Shown: positions 52,157-61,631, counted from the stretch's first letter. The stretch is 64,000 nucleotides of DNA from Ruminococcus flavefaciens (GCF_900143025.1 NZ_FRCT01000007.1:110820-174819); one strand, 5' to 3'. Made by a program: numbers and translations. The notes: generated from the sequence alone by a model not told the origin.

Positions 52157-52873
52157 TTACCATTCGAGCTCGGCAGCTGTGATCTTCTTGGTATTCATGT
52201 CATCGTGACGTATCTTTCCGTCACGCAGCTTTATAACATGATCTGCCATAAGTTTTATCGCCTCGTTATGAGTAACCATGATTATTGTATTGCCGTATTT
52301 TTGATTTATTTCTTCGATAAGCTGAAGTATCTCTTTAGATGTTGTATAATCGAGCGCACCTGTCGGCTCGTCACACAGAAGAAGATCAGGATTTTTAACT
52401 ATAGCTCTGCCAATAGATACTCGCTGCTGCTGTCCTCCTGAAAGCTGGTTAGGCAGCTTGTGACGATGCTCATAAAGTCCAAGGGTCTTCAAAAGCTCAT
52501 CAATATCAAGCGGCGAATCCGAAAGATATGCACCTGTTTCTATATTCTCCTTAACATTGAGATTAGGGATAAGATTATACATCTGAAAAACATATCCCAG
52601 ATGCTTTCTCCTGTAGTTGGTAAGTCCCTTTTCATTCATAGCACTCAGCTTATCCCCTGCTATCAGTATCTCTCCCTTATCAGCACTGTCTATACCTCCA
52701 AGTATATTCAAAAGAGTGGATTTTCCCGAACCTGACGGACCGAGAAGCACACAAAATTCTCCTTTTGCAACAGTAAAATCAATACCTTTCAACACATCCT
52801 GTTTGGTATCCCCCGTACCAAAGCTTTTGGTCAATCCGCTGACCTTTAAAAACTTCTTATCTGCTCGACTCAT
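52157..52873 (-). CDS. ABC transporter ATPase (MacB/LolD-type)
   Basis: The 238-residue ATPase has Walker [10 protein letters not shown], the family start [27 protein letters not shown], signature LSGGQQQR and Walker [13 protein letters not shown]. It powers the adjacent FtsX-like permease. AAAAGGAG precedes the ATG. Its promoter region contains two TTAG-N6-CTAA boxes in a row, so the operon is likely under repressor control. Confidence 0.9.
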   Translation of the reverse strand: MSRADKKFLKVSGLTKSFGTGDTKQDVLKGIDFTVAKGEFCVLLGPSGSGKSTLLNILGGIDSADKGEILIAGDKLSAMNEKGLTNYRRKHLGYVFQMYNLIPNLNVKENIETGAYLSDSPLDIDELLKTLGLYEHRHKLPNQLSGGQQQRVSIGRAIVKNPDLLLCDEPTGALDYTTSKEILQLIEEINQKYGNTIIMVTHNEAIKLMADHVIKLRDGKIRHDDMNTKKITAAELEW

Positions 52874-52906
52874 AAATACTTCTCCTTTTATAATATTTAC
52901 AAAAAA

Positions 52907-52934
52907 TTAGCATCAGCTAATTAGTATGCACTAA
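52907..52934. promoter_or_regulatory. Two adjacent TTAG-N6-CTAA boxes before the ABC operon
   Basis: Box 1 TTAG-CATCAG-CTAA (52907-52920) and box 2 TTAG-TATGCA-CTAA (52921-52934) are directly joined. They lie between the TetR gene stop and the ATPase gene start, where the promoter is expected. The same core occurs at 49087-49100. Confidence 0.6.
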
Positions 52935-52969
52935 CATATTTATCAAAAAAATACTCATGATATATACTA

Positions 52970-53581
52970 TCAAGAGGAATTCATAATATAAGAAAAACCT
53001 GCTGCATAAAAATCATACAATTCCTTCATGCACTTTTTGGCTTTAGGCAAAGGATAATCGTGTTTTATCATTTCAAAAAGGCCTGAAAACATACCGCTTA
53101 CTACAATGTAAGCAAGCTCGGGAGAAACAACTTCCTCTTTTTTTGAAACAGTTCCGATGAAGAGCTCAGACGATTCGATCTCTCGCAAAGCAAGCGTATG
53201 TACAATATCATCATATTCAGTTCCCTCAGCACCTGATATGAGTATTCGGAATTCAGGAATATGCAGATACATATAATCAAGCATTTCCATAAAACAATTA
53301 CTGCCTACCTCGTTTACAGCTTCATTATTTTTATTGTACGAAAAATCAAACACCTTGTTTCTCGCTTTATCATAAAGAACAAGCATTTGCCGATAATGAA
53401 CGCCGACTATAGCATCAAAAAGTTCCTTCTTGCTTTTGAAATACCAGTATAACGAGCCCGTAGTAACACTTGCACTCTTAACTATATTCCTCAAAGAAGC
53501 AGAATGATATCCATTTCTCAAAAATTCTTCTTTTGCAGCATTAAGTATACGTTCATATGTATCATTGTTTTTTTCAGACAT
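52970..53581 (-). CDS. TetR-family transcriptional regulator
   Basis: The 203-residue protein has an N-terminal TetR helix-turn-helix (about 8-55, RILNAAKEEFLRNGYHSASLRNIV...TTGSLYWYFKSKKELFDAI) and a helical ligand domain with several aromatic residues. It lies upstream of the ABC efflux operon in the same direction. Its own promoter has a palindrome, ATAACA-C-TGTTAT, in the spacer between the -35 and -10 boxes, which supports autorepression. The TTAG boxes before the ABC genes are a different sequence and may belong to another regulator. Confidence 0.88.
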   Translation of the reverse strand: MSEKNNDTYERILNAAKEEFLRNGYHSASLRNIVKSASVTTGSLYWYFKSKKELFDAIVGVHYRQMLVLYDKARNKVFDFSYNKNNEAVNEVGSNCFMEMLDYMYLHIPEFRILISGAEGTEYDDIVHTLALREIESSELFIGTVSKKEEVVSPELAYIVVSGMFSGLFEMIKHDYPLPKAKKCMKELYDFYAAGFSYIMNSS

Positions 53582-53614
53582 TTTATCACTTCTTTTAAAG
53601 CACTTTTCCTCTTA

Positions 53615-53643
53615 ACTATATAACACTGTTATAGTAAAGTCAA
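53615..53643 (-). promoter_or_regulatory. TetR gene promoter with operator in the spacer
   Basis: On the reverse strand TTGACT (53643-53638), 17 bp, TATAGT (53620-53615). The inverted repeat ATAACA-C-TGTTAT (53620-53632) fills most of the spacer, the classic place for an autorepressor. Confidence 0.75.
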
Positions 53644-53705
53644 TATGTGCAAACAATTATCATCTATTAACACAAAAACACTTGAGAATTGATAAAAAAT
53701 TATAT

Positions 53706-53718
53706 ATAACATTGTTAT
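53706..53718. promoter_or_regulatory. Second copy of the TetR-type palindrome
   Basis: ATAACA-T-TGTTAT, the same inverted repeat as at 53620, about 86 bp further out. A TTGAGA/TATAAC pair with 17-bp spacing overlaps it on the plus strand, but no gene follows within the gap. The interval 53644-53873 holds no credible gene. Confidence 0.5.
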
Positions 53719-53873
53719 GTATATGACGATTTTTGATAGTCACGGCTAACAAATTATTTTTGCAGTAATTCAATAAATTATTATATTATTGTAATATAGC
53801 ACTAACCAATATTTTTCCAAAAAACAACCGCAACATAGCTCCTGTATGCATTAATGACTTCATCAATAAGAAC

Positions 53874-53908
53874 AAAGACACCCTGTAAAGCAAATACAGG
53901 ATGCCTTT
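53874..53908 (-). terminator. Hairpin downstream of the anti-sigma-like gene
   Basis: AAAGnCAnCCTGT pairs with ACAGGnTGnCTTT over a 9-nt loop, followed on the reverse strand by TTTGTTCTT. It lies about 118 bp after the stop at 54026. Confidence 0.45.
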
Positions 53909-54025
53909 GGTTGATACATAGATTTTTTGATATTTATTTGGAAATGGATTTGGGAAGAGTCTTTCCTCAGAATGTTTCCCCCGATAAAAGGTATAAGCTT
54001 CTATATAAATCACGGTTATATGCGC

Positions 54026-55609
54026 TCAATCAAGCTCAACTATCAGAGACTTTCCGCTCTCAACATTTACCGTTACCTGCTCCGTAGACTCAGGGATATC
54101 GTAATGTGGCAGAGTATCGGCTTCAAGTTTGTTCTTCATCATTGCCTTTATATCATCAAGCTCAAATAAGCTGTAACCGTTACTGTTACGCTGTATATAG
54201 ACTTTTCCACACTTGTAAAGCATACCGAATTCATTTCCCACAGAGCTGTACAGACCATTTTTGCCTTCGGATACGAAAAAGGCATATTCCTTACCGATAA
54301 TAGGAACTTCTCCGCTGAAAACTATCTCATGATAGTATTCGTTGTCTATCTCCTCCTCTGTCATATTTATTCCGTCACCGTACTTGCCGCCCGTATTGTA
54401 CAGATCATCACCTCTCATTTCTCTCAAGGAGATATAGCCTCCGCCAGTAGCTATGCTGACCTTATCTCCTACAGAAACCTTGCCTGCAATATCATCTGTT
54501 ACGGTGACATCTATCTGAGTATAGGGAGTACCGCCGTGTTCAAATAGCTCTGTTTTATATGATATGCTGTCAACAGTACCGATAATAAGGTTATCGGCGT
54601 GAGCAGCATCATTCTCTATCTTTTCTAAATCAAAAACATACTCACATATCGGCTCATATTCTCTTATATGCTTGCCTTTAAGCTCATCGGGAAGAGTAGG
54701 AGCTTCAAATATCTTTTCGGGAACAGATATTATATTCGCCCATACCTCACCATTCTTATTATATATGATATCAGCCGCAGAATCAACAGTTACAAGATTA
54801 TATCCCTTATTTACCTGCTCAAAGGTGATATTTCCGCTGTATGGCGGAATACCCGCATCAAGCTCAATAACGGTATTGTCCTCATATATGCCGTATGTTC
54901 CGTCAACTGTGCCGAACAACGCTATACTGCCCTTCTGCAATGCCTCATTGAGCTTAGGTGCATAGCCCTCACTGCCATAAAACGACGGCTCACCATTCAG
55001 AGGAAAGCGCATATCGCAATTTATAAATCCGATGTAGCTGTTTTCGTTTACTACAGGAAATATCCATAAATTCATGTCTGCGATAACAGAGTCATTATCA
55101 ACAAGAACGGATTTGAACGGCTTTGCAACAGCGGCATTTTCATAAGGTCCGCCGCTGAGCTGTAAAGGATTTTCTGGCGAGGTATAGTTTTCATAGGACA
55201 TTTTGAACATATCCTTATCAAGAATATCCTCGTATGGTATCTCCTCTGTTGAGCCTATCAGTTCAGCAGCAGAAAAATCATCGGGTCTGCCTGTACGTCT
55301 GCCATCTCTTACAGGGCGATTTTTCATAAGCAACGCTCCGCCTGTCACCACACCTGCGCAGAGCACAAATACAGCCGCAGCAGTAAACAGCTTTTTCCAC
55401 ACAGGTCTGCGGTATATCTCGGTACCCGAAACTGTTTCGGAATATTCGTCCTCGCTCTTCCCAGCCCTGCTTTTATAAAGAGTTTCAGACCTTTCATACA
55501 GTCTGGAGATGTCATTATCTGAAACTGCTCTATAGCTTTCCGAAAGCCTGTCAACCGTTTTATCATCAGCATTTTCAAGTATATCAAGGTTAAGATCATT
55601 ATTATTCAT
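54026..55609 (-). CDS. Putative membrane anti-sigma factor with large outside region
   Basis: The 527-residue protein has a cytoplasmic part (1-75, NLDILENADDKTVDRLSES...EIYRRPVWKK), one membrane segment (about 76-95, LFTAAAVFVLCAGVVTGGALLM) and about 430 residues outside. The outside part includes WIFPVVNENSYIGFINCDMRF and an OB-like region near VDSISYKTELFEHGGTPYTQIDVTVTDDIAG. It follows the sigma gene at 55622-56185 by 12 bp, with GGAGGG before the ATG. Its membrane anchor and the EIYRRPVWKK / ELYHESKWQK segments match the protein at 62310, so they are one family. The outside domain is not recognised, and the ligand is unknown. Confidence 0.6.
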   Translation of the reverse strand: MNNNDLNLDILENADDKTVDRLSESYRAVSDNDISRLYERSETLYKSRAGKSEDEYSETVSGTEIYRRPVWKKLFTAAAVFVLCAGVVTGGALLMKNRPVRDGRRTGRPDDFSAAELIGSTEEIPYEDILDKDMFKMSYENYTSPENPLQLSGGPYENAAVAKPFKSVLVDNDSVIADMNLWIFPVVNENSYIGFINCDMRFPLNGEPSFYGSEGYAPKLNEALQKGSIALFGTVDGTYGIYEDNTVIELDAGIPPYSGNITFEQVNKGYNLVTVDSAADIIYNKNGEVWANIISVPEKIFEAPTLPDELKGKHIREYEPICEYVFDLEKIENDAAHADNLIIGTVDSISYKTELFEHGGTPYTQIDVTVTDDIAGKVSVGDKVSIATGGGYISLREMRGDDLYNTGGKYGDGINMTEEEIDNEYYHEIVFSGEVPIIGKEYAFFVSEGKNGLYSSVGNEFGMLYKCGKVYIQRNSNGYSLFELDDIKAMMKNKLEADTLPHYDIPESTEQVTVNVESGKSLIVELD

Positions 55610-55621
55610 AGATAACCCTCC

Positions 55622-56185
55622 TCATAAAGAGATACCTGCTTTTTCAAGCATTTCCTTCAGTTTCCTGACGGCTCGTCCGCTGCGGACTCTTATATTTTCG
55701 GGAGTCATCGGCACTATCTCGGCTATTTCCTTTGCACTTCGTCCGTAGTAGTATTTCTGCATTATCAGCGTTGCATCAGGCTCGCCAAGTTCCGCGATCA
55801 TATCAAGTATTATCCTGCGCCTCTCATTAGCATCTGCTTCACTTTCAATATCATGCTCTGATCTCAGCTCCTGCACAAGATCATCGTCTATGGAAACAGT
55901 ATCAACGACTGAACATTTCTTTTTATAGATAAGCCCTGCCTTTCGCCTTGCGATTGTACCGATAAAGCCCGAAATGTCACCGCTGATCTCCTTTTCAGTG
56001 TCATAAAAGCAGTAAACGTCCGCAAATACATCACATACACATTCCTCAATATCCTCACGGCTGCCGCAGCTTCTGAGCCTGTTGAAAACTATGGTATAAA
56101 CATAATTGCAATAAGTCTCAAACAGCTCCCTATGAGCCTGCTGAGGGGATATTTTCATTTTATTGCGAAACTCCTCGTGTGTCAT
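55622..56185 (-). CDS. ECF-type sigma factor
   Basis: This 187-residue sigma-70 family protein has region 2 (about 20-90, YCNYVYTIVFNRLRSCGSREDIEECVCDVFADVY) and region 4 (about 130-185, LGEPDATLIMQKYYYGRSAKEIAEIVPMTPENIRVRSGRAVRKLKEML). The start MTHEEF at 56185 is chosen because AAGGCGGTGAGGAG precedes it; TTG six codons earlier is possible. It is co-transcribed with the membrane protein gene downstream, its likely anti-sigma partner, and divergent from the next sigma gene at 56452. Confidence 0.87.
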   Translation of the reverse strand: MTHEEFRNKMKISPQQAHRELFETYCNYVYTIVFNRLRSCGSREDIEECVCDVFADVYCFYDTEKEISGDISGFIGTIARRKAGLIYKKKCSVVDTVSIDDDLVQELRSEHDIESEADANERRRIILDMIAELGEPDATLIMQKYYYGRSAKEIAEIVPMTPENIRVRSGRAVRKLKEMLEKAGISL

Positions 56186-56248
56186 TCTCCTCACCGCCTT
56201 CAAGCTTTATAAATGCATTTATTATGGCTTTCACTATATCTATTGTAA

Positions 56249-56277
56249 ATTATACAGCAAAACATAACAGGCTACAA
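56249..56277 (-). promoter_or_regulatory. Promoter of the sigma/anti-sigma pair at 54-56 kb
   Basis: On the reverse strand TTGTAG (56277-56272), 17 bp, TATAAT (56254-56249), about 65 bp before the start codon. On the other strand GGTACTAATAAAG (about 56396-56408) before the divergent sigma gene faintly recalls CGACTAATT. Confidence 0.55.
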
Positions 56278-56451
56278 GATATTTTTATATTTTAATTAAT
56301 AGCGTTAATAAAAAACTGTTGTAATAAGTTTTATGCCATGATATAATGATTAAAAATAAAAAATATTTAGATATGCTTTGACCTTTTCATAAAAAATGGT
56401 ACTAATAAAGTGAAAGGGTTTAAAAAATGACCTGAGAGGAGGGCTCCCCCT

Positions 56452-57003
56452 ATGGATAACGGTGAAAGTAGCTACCGCCGTTTTCTTGCGGGCGACAATG
56501 AGGGACTTCATGAGATAATCTGTGCCTATCGGGCAGGTTTGATACTTTATTTGAACAGCTTTGTTCAGGATATCCATACAGCTGAAGAACTGACCGAGGA
56601 CACTTTTTTTGAGCTCATGAAAAAACGTCCTAAGTTCTCGGGGAAAAGCTCGTTCAAAACATGGCTGTATGCTATCGGGCGGAATATTACCGCAAAATAT
56701 TTCCGAAAGCATACAAAGCTCAGTGTCGTTCCGTTGGAAGAACAGGATAATCATGCCGACGAGGAAAATATCGAAGGCGATTACATAAAAAGTGAGCAAA
56801 AGCGCACAGTCCACAAGGCTATGCACCGATTGAAGCTTGAATACCGTCAGATACTGTATCTCAGCTATTTTGAGGGCTTCAGCAATTCGGAGGCAGCCAT
56901 AATAATGCACAAAAGCAATAAGCAGATAAAGGCATTGCTGTATAACGCCAAAAAAGCGTTAAAGACCGAACTGGAAAGGAGTGGCTTTGAGTATGAAGAA
57001 TAA
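56452..57003 (+). CDS. ECF-type sigma factor, paralog of the one at 14902
   Basis: The 183-residue protein shares the pattern SYRRFLAGDNEGLHEIICAYRAGLILYLNSFVQDIHTAEELTEDTF...FKTWLYAIGRN and the ending LYLSYFEGFSNSEAAIIMHKSNKQIKALLYNAKKAL with the protein at 14902. Region 2 and region 4 are both complete. GGAGGG precedes the ATG. It overlaps the next gene by 11 bp, the same arrangement as at 14902/15443, so a whole sigma/anti-sigma pair has been duplicated. Confidence 0.9.
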   Translation: MDNGESSYRRFLAGDNEGLHEIICAYRAGLILYLNSFVQDIHTAEELTEDTFFELMKKRPKFSGKSSFKTWLYAIGRNITAKYFRKHTKLSVVPLEEQDNHADEENIEGDYIKSEQKRTVHKAMHRLKLEYRQILYLSYFEGFSNSEAAIIMHKSNKQIKALLYNAKKALKTELERSGFEYEE

Positions 57004-58051
57004 CGATGAGATGTATCAGAGCTTACTTTCCAGATATGACGAATATCAGGAGAAAAAGAAAAAACGGGGACTTTTCATCAAGCGCACTGTACCGATATTA
57101 GCTTGTTTCTGCCTGACAGTAGTCATCGGGCTCGGTTATTACAAGCACCTCGACCGACCGTCAGATGTTCCTGTAAAGCCTCAGGTGACTGACGATGCTT
57201 TGATCGAAACTGAAACAACAACTGCTCCGACAACAACTGCGCAGCTGTCTGTTACTCAGACTGTCACACAAACAGAAGCCGTCACCACTGCTGTAACTGC
57301 TTCAAAAGCGAACAAAACAACTGCAACAGCGGTAAATCATATACATACAACTGCTGTTACCTATACGGCTGCAACCCGCAGTACAAAGCCAAGCTCCGCA
57401 GCTCCTTCCACAACGCAGACAGCTAAAACTACTGCATCATTCACAAATACACAGGTTTCGACATCGACTAAAGCGGCAGCTCAAAAAGACGAGCCGTTCC
57501 CTGAGGTTACACAGACAACAAGCGGAGAACCTATTCATGCATCTCCGGGTATTTCCACCACTACGAATGGAGGTTCATATAGCCCTATATCAACAACAGA
57601 TGTTCCTCATAAGCCCACGGCATCTCTTACGGTAAACGTTTATAATTCATATTACCACAGATCTGCCGATAATTCCCCTATAAATACAGAAATGGTCACA
57701 GGCAAGGTCATACCCGTAAATAACGACTTCTCAAACAGTCAGGACGTCAGCAAGGGAATCGGTATCCTGTTTGATATCGAGTCACAGGGATATACCACTT
57801 ACTTATCCACCGATAACGGAAACTTCAGGTGGTGGGATATAGGAAATCTCAGTGCACCTGTTGTAAGCTTCGGCTCAACATATAGTATAGGCAACGGCGG
57901 AACGATTCTATGGGAACCGCTCACACAGAACCATTCCGAAAGCACGATAATTCTTGAAAGCTATGATAAAGACAACAATGTAAGGTATGATAAGATCGTT
58001 ATAACTCAGGTCGATGACAATTCATTCACTGCCGTGCTTAAAGACTCATGA
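56993..58051 (+). CDS. Putative membrane anti-sigma factor with cellulosome-protein-like outside domain
   Basis: The ATG at 56993 (AAAGGAG upstream) starts a 352-residue protein: cytoplasmic part (1-30), membrane segment (about 28-48, TVPILACFCLTVVIGLGYY), a linker of about 150 residues rich in Thr/Ala, and a C-terminal outside domain (about 240-352). That domain (GIGILFDIESQGYTTYL, FRWWDIG, FGSTYSIGNGGTILW, IVITQVDDNSFTAVLK) aligns with part of the dockerin protein encoded just downstream (GIGILLEFDSPEYNVSL, FTYWDIK, MGTTYEIGKTGYIFW, IYVTQGESSKLTASLE). A shared ligand, perhaps a plant polysaccharide, would let it sense substrate. That link is inferred. Confidence 0.68.
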   Translation: MKNNDEMYQSLLSRYDEYQEKKKKRGLFIKRTVPILACFCLTVVIGLGYYKHLDRPSDVPVKPQVTDDALIETETTTAPTTTAQLSVTQTVTQTEAVTTAVTASKANKTTATAVNHIHTTAVTYTAATRSTKPSSAAPSTTQTAKTTASFTNTQVSTSTKAAAQKDEPFPEVTQTTSGEPIHASPGISTTTNGGSYSPISTTDVPHKPTASLTVNVYNSYYHRSADNSPINTEMVTGKVIPVNNDFSNSQDVSKGIGILFDIESQGYTTYLSTDNGNFRWWDIGNLSAPVVSFGSTYSIGNGGTILWEPLTQNHSESTIILESYDKDNNVRYDKIVITQVDDNSFTAVLKDS

Positions 58052-58125
58052 TATAAGATCACGGAAGTTAAGGAATATTAAGCTTTGGAGAAATGTATTG
58101 AAAAAATGAAAAAAGAGGTGTTATT

Positions 58126-61100
58126 ATGAAAAAGAAGATCATGTCCATAATGCTTGCAGCAGCCTGTCTTACAGCTCCTTTTGCAGGCACAGCAACAGCA
58201 TATGCTGCTGAAAGCGCACCCTCAAGGGACATTCTCAAGGGAGATGCCAACTGCGACAACGAAGTTGATATGTCCGATATCGTGCTTATAATGCAGGCTC
58301 TTGCAAATCCTAACAAGTACGGCGAAGGCGGTACAGCAGAGACACACCTTACCGCACAGGGAAAGTTAAATGCAGATATTGACGGCGACGGACTTACCGT
58401 AGGCGATGCACAGGCAATACAGAAGATGCTGCTTGGTATAACCGACTCTACAGTTAGCAGTAAGCCTTGCCCGACACAGAGGATAGTATTGAACTATGAG
58501 TCCTTCTGCAAGCTTGGTGAAACGCTCAAAGTCGATGCTGCAATGGGCGACAGCTACTCATATCATGAAGAATATGGCGGCTATCCGACTTTCGATACTC
58601 CCGGTCACGCCGAATACGGAATAAACGCCTGCGATCTCGGTACATATAAGAAAATAGATAATTCCCCGCTTATCATAAACGGAGAAAAAAGCGAATACAA
58701 AAAAGTGTATACAAAAGATGATATGAAATCCCTTGATATCAGCCGTAAATACGATGACTATGCTTCATATCATCACGAAACTGCCGAGATAGATTTCTCC
58801 AATTATGAAATAGGCAGCTCGGGAAACATAGACTTCCATTTCTATTGGATCTATGATGAAGAAAATCCATATGATGCATCAAGTAAATATTCGGGAATGA
58901 GTACAATAATAGGCTTCTATGTAGGTGAAAAGGCAATTGCTATCGGAGCAAGTGCTGATGATGCAAAGCTCAGATATATCGCTGAATACGGTGCTCAGTC
59001 CGATGTACAGTCCGCTCTTGGCGATATCGTATCAATAAGGACTCCTTACGATCCTGCTATGAGCAATTGGTCGGGTATCGGCATTTTACTGGAATTTGAT
59101 TCTCCCGAATATAATGTTTCACTTGAAGCCGCTGACGGTCACTTTACATACTGGGATATAAAAGCAGGAAGCGGACCAATAAAAAATATGGGCACAACAT
59201 ATGAAATAGGCAAAACCGGCTATATTTTCTGGACTCCCGATGACCTGCGCTATCCCGAGAACTATGAAACAGAAATAATCGTTAAGGGAACAAATGGCGA
59301 TAAGTCCGTTGAGCTTGGCAAGATATATGTAACTCAGGGCGAAAGCTCAAAGCTTACTGCTTCACTTGAAATGCCTGATACAGCTCCCCTTACTCCCCTG
59401 ACTCAGCCTATCGGAGTAAAGAGCCTTAATGACGCTGTCACTACTATCGCCAATTATGATCTCAAGGATTATGATGAACACTACCACGACAGCTATAAGC
59501 AGATGTTCGCAAGCTTCAAAAATGACGGATATATCTATCATTTCACAGAAAAAGACGGTGCTGAAAAAATTCAGCTCAGCGGAATGGCTCTTATGTCGCG
59601 CATGAGTTATGAGGACATCGGCATAATCTACAATGTGAACTATAAGGGCAAGAAATACCAGATATGCTACTATCTGAATGACTCAGATTATGCCTCGGCA
59701 AGCTTCAGGGAATACTTTGACAGCAGACTTGGCTTCAAAGTCGCAAAAACTATTGATGATAAGTACATTATCCTTGATAACGGCAAGAATGACATAAGCG
59801 CATTTTTCAACATTGACGACAGTCATTACTGCAAGGTAAGGACATATGATTCCGAAGCTGATCTTACAGAGCTGCTCAACGTTCTAAGCTGCGAAAAGAT
59901 AAGCCTTGAAAAAGATATTACTCCTTCCGAGCCTACGACGATAGGCTTCAACAGCTATGAGGAATATACAAAGTATATCGAGGAAAACGGTCTTGCAGAC
60001 AAGATAGTTACCTATGACCAGCTCACTCAGTACGGAAAGTTCGTTCAGTTTTCTATAAATAGCCGCTGGATGTATGATAATTCCTTCTCCCTTTTCTACA
60101 TCTTTAATGACGGCTCAGGCAAGAACTACGATCTGATAATCAATGATCTTCCGCAGTATTCAGAGGATTTAGTTGCTTATCCAAAGCTCACTGATGCTCA
60201 GATAAACAAGTCCGACATGAGGACTGCAAATACCAATGCAGACAACGCATATTATGAGTTTAATGATAAGTACTACATTTACTCAAAAGGCAATCTTGCT
60301 CAGATAAAGTGGTTCGATGAAAAGCACGCTTACATTCTCATAGGAAATCCAATGCTTAATGATTATCCGAAGGTGGACAACACCTATATGGCTAAGCTCC
60401 TTGACATAAGCTCTGCAAACATTGACAACTCCGAATACCTTATAGGCGGAGCCGAGAGCAGCAGTGCTTCAACAACGCAGAGACTTGTACTGAACTGCGA
60501 TTCATTCTGTGCAAAGGGCGAAGTTCTCAAAGTAGATATGGCTATGGGAGATATCTTATCACGTCAGAATTATTCTGATTACGATTCGGATGGCTATCCA
60601 AATTCAGGACACCATGAATACAGCATCATGGCTACAGAAAACTACAAAATAATCGACGATGAAAGACTCCTCATAAATGGTGAGAAAAGCATGTTCACAA
60701 AAGAGTTTGCAAAGGAAGATCTGGAGTCGATCGATATCAGCGCCAACATCGGCTGCTATGACCTTTACCACCATGAAACTGCCGAGATAGACTTCTCCAA
60801 TTACAAAACAGGAAACACAGGCTGTATCACATTCAGATTCGGCTGGAAAGCTGACGAAAAAAAACGTTTTATGGAGCAGACAATGTATTTCTATGTGGGT
60901 GAAAACGGTATCGGTATCAGCAATAACGGCTGGGAAGCTGCACAGATAGCCTATGAAGCTAAATCCGATGATGACATCATGTTCTATGACTCGATCTATG
61001 TGAAATGGAACGGAAAAGAAGTAATGTCCAACCTGTACGAAAAGCTCCGCAAGCCAAGTAACGAAGTGCTCACGATAAACTTCAAGCTTTCATCAAGTCC

Positions 61101-61614
61101 AGACTACAATTACGTATACAAAGGTAAAAAATTATCAGAGTATGCAAACGCAAATTACAGTGAGTACATGGAGAAGCTCCGCGACCTTATGGGATACGGT
61201 CCTACACTGAAATACGGCGAAATAGTCTACACAACAGGTACTCCCACCGGCATGAAATGGACGAAGGAATGGTATGAGGACAGAGTCGAATACTTCGGTG
61301 AGGAGCTCCTTTCAAAATATATCGTTGACGGAGAATTCCTTGAGGAAAAACTCAGACTTGATATCAACGAATTAATGAAAGAAAACCGTATTGCCAATGA
61401 CGAAGCTGAAAAGGCTTATTACAGGCACATAGCTGATGAAGCCGTAAAACAGCTTGATAAACAGAACATCAGATATGAGTATATGAACGACCCGAAGCGT
61501 CTGGTGATTTACGTAACTGTCGATGAATTCAAAGCACTTTCCCTTGATAATATAGCACGATACGGACTTGATATTTCCGTTGCTAACGGCTTGGGTGTTG
61601 ACGCAATAACCTGA
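58126..61614 (+). CDS. Large secreted dockerin protein with internal repeats
   Basis: This 1162-residue exported protein has a signal peptide (MKKKIMSIMLAAACLTAPFAGTATAYA), an N-terminal type I dockerin (about 35-105, GDANCDNEVDMSDIV and NADIDGDGLTVGDA), and then several unrecognised domains. A region at about 115-275 (TQRIVLNYESFC...HHETAEIDFSNYEIGSSG) recurs at about 783-945 (TQRLVLNCDSFC...HHETAEIDFSNYKTGNTG). A domain at about 318-415 matches the outside domain of the preceding anti-sigma-like protein. No glycoside hydrolase signature was seen. The gene starts 74 bp after the anti-sigma-like gene in the same direction and may be in its regulon. Confidence 0.82.
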   Translation: MKKKIMSIMLAAACLTAPFAGTATAYAAESAPSRDILKGDANCDNEVDMSDIVLIMQALANPNKYGEGGTAETHLTAQGKLNADIDGDGLTVGDAQAIQKMLLGITDSTVSSKPCPTQRIVLNYESFCKLGETLKVDAAMGDSYSYHEEYGGYPTFDTPGHAEYGINACDLGTYKKIDNSPLIINGEKSEYKKVYTKDDMKSLDISRKYDDYASYHHETAEIDFSNYEIGSSGNIDFHFYWIYDEENPYDASSKYSGMSTIIGFYVGEKAIAIGASADDAKLRYIAEYGAQSDVQSALGDIVSIRTPYDPAMSNWSGIGILLEFDSPEYNVSLEAADGHFTYWDIKAGSGPIKNMGTTYEIGKTGYIFWTPDDLRYPENYETEIIVKGTNGDKSVELGKIYVTQGESSKLTASLEMPDTAPLTPLTQPIGVKSLNDAVTTIANYDLKDYDEHYHDSYKQMFASFKNDGYIYHFTEKDGAEKIQLSGMALMSRMSYEDIGIIYNVNYKGKKYQICYYLNDSDYASASFREYFDSRLGFKVAKTIDDKYIILDNGKNDISAFFNIDDSHYCKVRTYDSEADLTELLNVLSCEKISLEKDITPSEPTTIGFNSYEEYTKYIEENGLADKIVTYDQLTQYGKFVQFSINSRWMYDNSFSLFYIFNDGSGKNYDLIINDLPQYSEDLVAYPKLTDAQINKSDMRTANTNADNAYYEFNDKYYIYSKGNLAQIKWFDEKHAYILIGNPMLNDYPKVDNTYMAKLLDISSANIDNSEYLIGGAESSSASTTQRLVLNCDSFCAKGEVLKVDMAMGDILSRQNYSDYDSDGYPNSGHHEYSIMATENYKIIDDERLLINGEKSMFTKEFAKEDLESIDISANIGCYDLYHHETAEIDFSNYKTGNTGCITFRFGWKADEKKRFMEQTMYFYVGENGIGISNNGWEAAQIAYEAKSDDDIMFYDSIYVKWNGKEVMSNLYEKLRKPSNEVLTINFKLSSSPDYNYVYKGKKLSEYANANYSEYMEKLRDLMGYGPTLKYGEIVYTTGTPTGMKWTKEWYEDRVEYFGEELLSKYIVDGEFLEEKLRLDINELMKENRIANDEAEKAYYRHIADEAVKQLDKQNIRYEYMNDPKRLVIYVTVDEFKALSLDNIARYGLDISVANGLGVDAIT

Positions 61615-61631
61615 TATTCAGCTTATACCGC

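Noticed and set aside
53786..54013. Reverse 75-codon frame in the gap before the anti-sigma-like gene
   Set aside because: No ribosome binding site, overlaps a terminator hairpin, and no recognisable family.
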